From Diphasiastrum complanatum (Eukaryota; Streptophyta; Lycopodiopsida; Lycopodiales; Lycopodiaceae): DNA of 64,000 bases. This document shows positions 56,146 to 64,000 of the stretch, one piece after another. The first letter of the stretch is position 1. Each line of letters starts with the position of its first letter. The notes under the pieces are model-generated. The model was not told where the DNA came from. It did no database searches and was given only the letters and a program-made list of their open reading frames with translations. A program made the position numbers and the translations under genes. The DNA is taken from positions 2,496,659 to 2,560,658 of the forward strand of contig CM055110.1 in assembly GCA_029204225.1 (NCBI GenBank), given 5' to 3'.

Positions 56146-56852
56146 CCCACTGCATAATACATTTCGTTAAATGATGTGTCATAGGATATGGCATGTAGTC
56201 ACTTGAAGGTGATCGCTATAATCACTTCTTAGTTATGAACTTCATAACAAGGTAATCATGAAGGTGACACTTACATAACTAGTCATACCATCACTTTGGG
56301 CACATGATGGTACAGTTACATCCCATATCCATCACCCAACTGATAATTGCCTTATGGGTTGAGTGATGAGAAGTTAGTGGTTACAGATTCAACATCAATG
56401 TGGATAAAGAGGGCAATAGATAACTAGGGGATGCAAGTTAATAGATACAAATCTAACAACAATATTTAGGAAAAGCCATACGAGCTAGCATCATCACCTC
56501 TTTGCATGCAAATATCATCCAACGCTCTTAAATTTTTTAAAGCCAACCTTTCTAAAAAACTTTAACACTATGACAAAAGTGATAAAACATTAGAGTAGAA
56601 TCTATACATCTGAGATTTTACGACTAATTTTGGAGCCTATTGGAAATCTGCAACTAAAATCAATGCATTTTGCACAAGTGAAAAACCCACAATTATTAAT
56701 ACTAATAGATGAAGTGTCAACCTCAACAATTGGCATGGCAAACATTATCAAGTTTTTTCTTTTGAAAATCTTTACTATGTGCTTATAGCTACATGAACTT
56801 CTTTGCGTTTACATTGATGTAGTGTACGTCCTTGAAAATGACTTAGATATTT

Positions 56853-56854
<2 letters not shown>
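56146..56854. other. Intergenic, no gene recognised
   Basis: AT-rich DNA with short frames only; upstream flank of the dioxygenase gene. Confidence 0.5.

Positions 56855-56916
<62 letters not shown>
56855..56916 (+). repeat. (CT)n microsatellite
   Basis: About 62 bp of CT. Confidence 0.98.
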
Positions 56917-56919
<3 letters not shown>

Positions 56920-58369
56920 ACTTCCTTGAATGCACTGACTAATAGTGTGGTGGATAAGAGCTTTGCTTTTGGGTTGACCCACCAATGTACTAATGCTCAT
57001 ATGTATCTATGAGGATAAATGTATGTGTCCTTGTTAGATTGTTGCCTTTGTTGGGGCAAAGGTTGAGGGCCTCCTTAAGGCCTTGTTGATGCTTGGACAA
57101 AACTTGAAGGCCATACTTCAAGGGCTTGTTGATTGGACAAAAATACAAAGCTTGTTACTCTTTGGATGTTGTCAAAATTCTATCCTTTAGGGTTATTGTT
57201 GCTCCTTGTCCTTCATGATTGTTTACCATGCCCTTTGATGCTAATGTGTTTGGCCTTTAGCCCCTATCTGTGAAGGAATGCAAATCTCCTACCCAATTAG
57301 CTTGTCGGAAAAGAAAACTTGGGATCGGTGTACATACCTCGGCCCTTTTCTTCCACCTTTCTCTATTACTCATAAATAATGCACATGGACCGCACTCACC
57401 TTTTAGAAAGGTGGTGGGAAACTTTCCACACACAAGTGTAGTACAATTGTGCTCACAGTTGGATATGTTTCTACCAGTTGCTTTTGGACCATAGGTTGCT
57501 AATAACACGAGCAATAAATGCAACATCACTGGACCCATTAAATAGACCTAGTCTTCCTTACATGCCAAAGGGTTCCTTGTATTTTGTTTTCCACTTACTG
57601 ACAAGTTAAGTATCATATAAAAGAGTGGAGTACACCTGTTATATGAAACTATTCTTGAAATGCACATCATGGCTCCCACACCATCATCTTTGGCTATGAA
57701 GAAGCATAAAGGAAAAGATGATAGAAATAATATTATCTTGAGGATGGTCACTTGGCCACTCAAGCCACCTTTTAATATGTTTAAATACATTGTATTAAAA
57801 TTATTTGTAAAATTGTAGCACCTTCAAACCAAATTTAGGCCAAGCACAAAGTTCACTCTAGACAATGTGCCTAGAAAGTAGAAAAATGGTCATCATTGGA
57901 TGTAAACCATATGATGGACAAATATCTAAACATATCTTAGTTATTGGGATTTAGAAATAAGGGTTAAAGCTTCAAAGAGGTTTTTGAAGTCCTAAGCCTT
58001 AGTTCAAAACACCGCACGCACGCACGCACGCACACATAACACCTCTCTGACAGGTCAATACAAGGTTGTCATTTTGGTGCAACATTTACATTGACTTTGG
58101 AGGCTAAGTCATAAATTATTTTTTCTTGCTTTTTAGATGTTAGCTTGATGTTCTTGAATGCCTATTCACTTTTTTTGCAAGTCTTATGAGCTAGTGGATA
58201 GTAGATCTACAAGTGATCTTGAATCTTGATGCCTTTCAGAGCTTTTCATGAAAATGTTAACTAGTTTCTTGTTTCTTGATGTAACTAATTTTATTATTGA
58301 TAGCTAGTGTTCATTGTGAAACTTTTAGCGCTTTTTTTAGATTGAAATTTTTTTAAGTAAATTTTAACA
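56917..58369. other. Intergenic, probably containing an eroded Copia LTR at its right end
   Basis: No gene found. The segment ends ...TTTTAACA at 58369, directly before a primer-site-like TGGTATCAGATC, so an LTR must end here; its left end is not visible. A (GCAC)n tract lies at about 58012-58034. Confidence 0.45.
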
Positions 58370-58381
58370 TGGTATCAGATC
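58370..58381 (+). other. Copia primer-binding-site-like sequence
   Basis: TGGTATCAGATC, one mismatch from the tRNA-Met primer site. No gag could be read downstream; 58380-59180 shows only short frames. Confidence 0.6.
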
Positions 58382-59189
58382 TTGAATCCAAGTGATACAA
58401 AGATTTGTTCTTTCTACTTTCAATGTGTAATGATGTAGAAGAGCTTTAGAAGTGATTTTGAGTACCTAGATTTGTTCCAAGGATTTGTGAACATGTTTTG
58501 AAGTCAAAGATGTGCTAATATATTGTGTGTATGCTTCATTAGCCACTATAGATCTATTTCACAAGGAAATTCACCATTTGTTGGCTGTTTCGGACTAGAT
58601 TTCAAGACTCTATTTAGTTCTAGGCAAGCCTGACAAGCTTTCTTTTAAATCTACTTAAAGAAAAGTTAGGTTTATACTTTTGGAGCTGTGGAAGGCAAAT
58701 TTTGTTATTGTTCAAAATTCCTATACTTCTAAAAAAGAGCTAGATAGATCTTGAAGAGTAGAACTTCAAGTGGCATTGTCAAGTTTTGCATTCAATGATA
58801 GTTCAAGTTGTGGACAAGAAATCATTTTGGCTATCTTAGTGAGATATGATCTAACACTTTTGGTAAGATTAGAGATCTATTTGTGTGATCTATAAGTTGA
58901 CCTTGATCAACAAAATTGAAGCCAAGCCCCTTTGTGAATATATTGGTTAAGATGGAAACATAATTTATTTTAAGCTCAAAGCATAATGAGCCTGTTTTGA
59001 TTGGTTTTGGTTGGTTTGATCAAGTTCAACTAGATCAGTAATGATCTTGTTTGATAGGTGAGAAAACTCTATCCAAGTCCCCAAGGAGGTGGGATAATAG
59101 AAGTCAACAAGTTGTACTTGGTGGACTCTTATCTCTTCTACAAATGACATCGGTAACTGCCAATTTGCATCAAATGCACATGAAATTCT

Positions 59190-59812
59190 ATAGTCCAACT
59201 GGGCGGTCGTAAGACCGGCACTAAGACCAATGCTTTCTTAAGCTTTTGGAAAGCCTACAGGGCTTCCTCCGTTCAATGTGGATTAATGGTGAGTTTGTAA
59301 ATCAGCCTGGCTAACTCATCAGTAAAAAATGAAGGTCTGATAATAGTTAGCGTGCTCCATGAAAATATACACCTCGTGAATCATCGTTGGTAGTGGTAGA
59401 TCTACGATGACTCATATCCTAGAGAGATCAATGGTGCTTGTGTCTCGATACAATATGACCTAGGATTAGGCCATGCATCACCCAAAATTGACACTTTTTT
59501 AGATTCAAGGAGATCTCATACTTGTAGCATTGAATTAGCACTTTCTCCAGTTGAGATAGGTGCCCATTGTTAGGCCCATGCACACAAAGATTTTCCAAAT
59601 TTTAAAAAAAAAAATTCTACAGATAATCCTTGAATGACATTTGCAAAACTCTTTGGAAAGTGCTCGGGGCATTACAAAATCCAAACGTCATCACCTTATA
59701 GGCATAATTTCTCCATTCTGGCAAAAGCAATCTTATGTTGATCCTCAAGCACTATCTTGACTTGATTGTAGCTGCTAAAACCATCCAGGAATTCAAGTGA
59801 CCGATGTCATGT
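59190..59812 (-). pseudogene. Ty3/Gypsy RT fragment related to element 2
   Basis: The nucleotide sequence parallels 28790-29410 in the same orientation, with shared phrases such as AAGCTTTTGGAAAGCCT and GTGAGTTTGTAAAT, plus indels. On the minus strand the RT thumb, the PEKC-like block and the region before the DD motif are recognisable but broken by many stops. Only RT is represented; gag, RNase H and integrase are absent. It ends abruptly at the transposase relic on the opposite strand. Confidence 0.85.
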
Positions 59813-59814
59813 TT

Positions 59815-61740
59815 TTAAGATGTCAACTATCGGCCCGACATCTAGAGTAGAATTGGTGAAGAGAATGCAACCAGGAAATGATTTGGAAAGATCGTGGTGT
59901 TGCTTTGATCATGTTCATCGGATAAAGGATTGGGTCGGAATGGCTACACATGTCTACAACATACAGTATGGCACTAATGATGTGTTTTTATTTCTCTTAA
60001 TTAACATGGTAGAAAATGTGCTTACAGATTTTCAATTTGTTATGAAACAGGAACCGGTCAATGCAAACTATTGTTATTTGTGATATGAAGGTGGAAGATG
60101 TTCAAGCGCAAGTGTTGTTCTGGAGATTGTTGAATCGTGTAGTGTCACACCACTTGCAAGAAGTAGTTACATTTTGTGGTTTCATGGCGGATGAAGCTCA
60201 AGCCATGTTTGTTTCATTTTATGGATAGTGTCAAAAAGCATACATCTAGGTATTTTAAAAAATTGTCTTGGGATACTCATGTTGCCATGTGCTTGCAATG
60301 GTGAGATGCACCTGATAATGTTTCTGCAGAGAAACTATATAAGGAGATAACTACGTGGTGGAAAATTGGAAATGCATATGAAAATTGTCTCCCTGAACTT
60401 GAAAGCTAGTTGGCTTGGTGGAGGAATCAGATACATCGATTGGAAAAATTTATTGTGATGGTATGCATTGACCAACAAATACGTTGCACTCTATGATCTT
60501 TCTATTCCTCATTCATTTAAGCAACATTGATTTTAACTATTGTGAATTGCAGATGATGGACGTTCATGATGTAGCGGAAATACCTACCACGAATTTATCA
60601 GAAGTAGTCCATAGTGTGTGGCAGAGAGTAGATAACTACGATTCAAGGGTGGATCTTGCAAATAATATTATAAAGTGCGCGCGAAACATCTTTTCTGGCA
60701 GGTCAGTACATTGGTCAGGGACCTACTTTGCAAAATCTATATGATAGAGTTCGATATGGTAAGAGAGCTTCAATTGTAAGTGCCTCATTTTCCGAAACAG
60801 TGACAAAACCATCTTCAAGAACAACGATGAATACTATGGGTGGTCCTACTATGCAACTGAGTGTAGAAGTGCACGAAAGAGATCTTAATGATAGCTGGTG
60901 GGGTGTTTGATGCACAAAAGTGGGAAGCCGGATTAGATGTCAAGGTATGAAAGTAGTTGGCAGAGGCCATTGTAATAATCTAATAAAGTCCAAGGTAGCA
61001 TCAAGTTTTTTTGGTAGAAGAAAGCATGACTTGAAGAATTAATTCATGTGGTTTTTCCCACGAGATGTGACATGGACATGGAAAGTCAATCCCAATATCA
61101 TTATTTCTCCACCTGCGATGAGTAGTGTTTGGCATGTGCAAGAAGGTGTAGATCTTTTGCAATATGAAGTAGACGAGCTTAACAAAGGTAGTTATGTTCT
61201 AAAAACATCAGCACCATCCTCCTCTCATGTTGTAATCATTCCTGCCACACAACAACAGGGATGTCCGAACCAGACTTACTGTTTGATCGGAATCCAACAC
61301 TTGCCTGAAATGTAATGAGACGTAGATCAATGTGTATCCAAACTTGCGAAGGATAGAACGGAAAAAGGTATATCCTCCTTGAATGGAAATATGAAGATGG
61401 TGAAGAAACTCCCAACGGAGCACAAAGAAATTTATGCGGTCGAGAGTTATGATACCAAGAAGAGTGGTGCAACCTATGAAGTGACCATGGCTAAAGAGCC
61501 ATCATGCACTTGCATGGATTTTTCCAAAAGACATCGATGAAAAATGTACATTCCATGAAAGCATTTGTATCTTGTCTACTTGTGAGTGAAGGGGCTAGAC
61601 CCTTCAGAAAATATGTTCATACACCAACCAATTATCAGCTTTCAGGATCTGTTAGATATATTTGTGATTCAATCAACAGGTTAGTTGTGTTTGATTCTTC
61701 AGATAACTATAGATGTTTCATGGTATTAGAGACTTGACTG
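59815..61740 (+). pseudogene. SWIM-domain (MULE-like) transposase relic
   Basis: In plus frames broken by stops and shifts: HRIKDWVGMATHVYNIQYG (N-terminal), then a CDMKVEDVQAQVLFWRLLN block and FCGFMADEAQAMF with the Asp/Glu expected of an RNase H-fold transposase. Further on are a WW..LPELES.LAWWR block, IPTTNLSEVVHSVWQR and GQGPTLQNLYDRVRYGKRAS. Near 61495-61550 a zinc-finger-like SCTCMDFSK..CTFH fits the SWIM pattern C-x-C-x(n)-C-x-H. The whole resembles a plant transposase-derived family I know with a C-terminal SWIM finger; assignment to MULE is tentative. Introns may be retained (e.g. before 60553). No terminal inverted repeats were found. Confidence 0.62.
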
Positions 61741-62500
61741 AAAAAAAAAAGTAATTGAAAGTACTAAGATGTGGGAGGTTGTGTTCACGTACTTGACATA
61801 CTACTCAGACTAGATTATGCGACAATAGTAGTGAGCTATGCATAGTATATATATTTATAGAATTTTGTAGTTGATCAGAGCGGCATTGTATCAAAAGTCA
61901 TAAACTTTATGTACAACTTTAGATTGTTGTCATGGTGTTTAAGATGCATTATAGTCTGCTTTAATTTTGTACAATACCAGTGAGCTATGCATAGTATATA
62001 TATAGAGAGAGAGATTTTTGTAGTTGATCCGAGCGGCATCGTATCGAAAGTCATAGACTTTATGTAGATCTTTAAATTGGTGTTATGAGGCCAACCCTTA
62101 CTGGTTATGAGTCATGTGGAGCTGGATTAGCATCATTATTGTACTCTTTTACTCATAGATTTCCAAGGGTTGATGGTTTCTTGTGGCAAAATGGCAATAA
62201 ATGCTCACTCATGGATTTTCATTGTGGAGACATATCAAGGAAGGACAAAGATGAAGGAGACATGCAAGCATCAATTGATTACTCACATTTATTGTTTGTT
62301 TGTTGTTATTTTCTAGAGATTTCAAAGGTGGAAGCATGGAAGAATCATTGCATTACCTTCTATTTGATTCTTTATGTTCTAGTTACATCTTGATATGTAA
62401 AATTGATGTAAGAAATAGTGAACCATCCAATATGGACACTATTCTCTATATCGATTATGAAAGCTATTATAAAATCAAATACTTAGGATGGATATCATTC
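61741..62500. other. Spacer with a duplicated phrase, no gene recognised
   Basis: GTGAGCTATGCATAGTATATATA and the following TTTTGTAGTTGATC.GAGCGGCAT phrase occur twice (about 61833 and 61981), a direct repeat of about 148-bp period. A 102-residue frame at 62085-62393 (+) has no recognisable family. Confidence 0.55.
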
Positions 62501-63230
62501 CAAAGTTAGGTCATAGCTGTGTGGTAAAACTAGTGAACTATTAACTAGTTTAGTTTAGTCAAGTTGAGGCCAATATGCATTTTCAACTTAGAGATAGACT
62601 TTATAAAGTTAATAAGGCCTAAGAATAGTGAATTTATTACTTTTGGCAACTTAGGTAAGTTGATAAGGTCAAATTTGGACCTACTCTAATTGGTTAGAAG
62701 AGGTACATTGAATCTAGTCAAGTTATCTAGCTTTTTAGAAAAGTTTCTAGAAACTTCCATAAGTTGATAAGCTTGGGCAAGATGATCCAAATAGGGCAAG
62801 AGGCTGTTATAAATAGGCATACAAGTGTGGGAGAAATTCATCTCTCTCATTTTTCTCTCATTCAATCTTATGGAAGATATCTCTTTGGGTTCTACATCCA
62901 TTTTTTGCATATATGTGATCATATAGTGGATTCTTGTGTATAGAATGCTATTTTTCTTGTGTGTATGAGTTCCCACATGTGAGTAATGTTGTAGTATGGC
63001 TGTTGTACGGAATGGAACAATAAATTAACCTACATAAGTGTTTTGACAAGTTCTTGTTAAGTTTACATCTTCTATGTGTAGTAGATGCAAGATTTCTACA
63101 TTGTTAATGGTGCTAGATGTGCTCTCCATATTAGCCTAAATGGATCTTTGAGATCTATTTCTTTATTATTAACCAATGTGACATGTCAAATAATAATGGT
63201 CAATCCCAAACCTCCAACAGAAAATGGCCC
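62501..63230 (-). mobile_element. Possible solo LTR or promoter-like segment
   Basis: It contains TATAAATAGGC at about 62811 (plus strand) followed by a CT-rich initiator-like stretch, and an AATAAA at about 63020. This TATA-to-poly(A) spacing is typical of an LTR. Strand is uncertain (TATA suggests +). No borders could be fixed. Confidence 0.3.
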
Positions 63231-64000
63231 GAACTAAGGTGTCTCGCCCAAACATACATAAACAATTTTAAGTAAGTAAAATAAAGTTATTGATTTTTGT
63301 TTTGGAATTGCATGACACAAGCTCAAGGTTGCTAATGTTTAAAAATTGGTATATGTTAGGACCAACATGCACCAATATTAAACGTCAATGCAATATTTCC
63401 CAATTGTTTGTGTTTATTTTCAAAGTATCATTTGGATAATTCAATGTACAAGTCGAGCATTATATTGGCGGCTTGATAGTTAGGTAGATGGATCTTCCAC
63501 GCTCCAAAGAGTACCAGCGAGATCATGCAAGTACCCAGAAGTACAGATATCTGATCTGATGGCATGACGTCAATAGATACATTTTAGGTCGTGGCTAATC
63601 TGTCACTCTTGTATTTCCCTGACTTGTTGTAGATGCTTAATCACTCTAATCTTAGATTTACATAGAGCGACTATACTTACTGGATGTTACTTGACATATA
63701 GATCAACAGAGTACACATACAGTGTAATGTAGTAGTTTGATGCAAGTAAGCAATCAAGACAAAATATAGAATACATGTCCACCTGTGTGCAAAGACAATT
63801 CTGTCTAGGATCTGTAGATCCAACTGTCCGCTAGTAAAGCAAGACGATTGCTCGTGAGAGAACTGTGTTTCTCCCACGCCAATGCACTGCGTGGATTTGC
63901 ATGCAGTGCTTGAAGAATTAGAGAAAGATCAATATAGATGATTTTCTTGTTGTGTCTGATCTCGAATGCTAATGCATCTGCTGTTTATTCGTGTGTCTAA
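63231..64000. other. Intergenic, no gene recognised
   Basis: Only short frames. A TGACGTCA palindrome lies at about 63565. Nothing else is supported. Confidence 0.5.

Overview
This is a nuclear window from a flowering plant. The evidence is intron-rich plant genes with GT-AG junctions, a plant-type PDR/ABCG transporter, a plastid-type carotenoid dioxygenase, CACTA, Copia and Ty3/Gypsy elements of plant lineages, and many long (CT)n/(GA)n microsatellites. Short introns argue against a conifer. I cannot name the species; an early-diverging angiosperm is only a guess.

Layout. (1) 1-10.8 kb: a complete 24-exon full-size ABCG (pleiotropic drug resistance) transporter on +, with a 1465-residue product. 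I traced every exon junction and the frame stays open. (2) 10.8-13.2 kb: AT-rich flank. (3) 13.2-22 kb: DNA dominated by transposable elements. It holds an internally deleted Copia, the C-terminal part of a CACTA TNP2-type transposase, more Copia pieces on -, a cluster of palindromes, and a decayed intronless histone H3-like (CENH3-like) sequence whose promoter and leader are duplicated head to head. (4) 22-35.7 kb: two decayed Ty3/Gypsy elements on -, with an unassigned serine/threonine-rich ORF between them. The larger one keeps gag, protease, RT, RNase H, integrase, primer site and one LTR. (5) 35.9-40.2 kb: two Copia LTRs of one family in inverted orientation, a 150-bp tandem array and a poly-G run. 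(6) 40.9-46 kb: fragments of a P450, an LRR receptor and a GT92 galactan synthase, with a Gypsy LTR/gag piece between them. (7) 47-53.3 kb: hairpin-rich repeats, minisatellites, an integrase fragment, a WD40 scrap and a MITE-like foldback. (8) 53.8-55.7 kb: an intact intronless NCED/CCD4-type carotenoid cleavage dioxygenase on -. (9) 56-64 kb: microsatellites, LTR remnants, a Gypsy RT fragment and a SWIM-domain (MULE-like) transposase pseudogene.

Only two genes look functional: the ABCG transporter and the carotenoid dioxygenase. If the latter is a true NCED, both could relate to ABA or isoprenoid biology, but adjacency across 43 kb of transposon DNA is no evidence of co-function. The most unusual items are the H3-like relic with its mirrored promoter, the complementary (CT)/(GA) tracts flanking exon 2 of the ABCG gene, an array of GAA/TTC heat-shock-element-like modules beside a Gypsy element, and several ordered palindrome or hairpin clusters in otherwise non-coding DNA.
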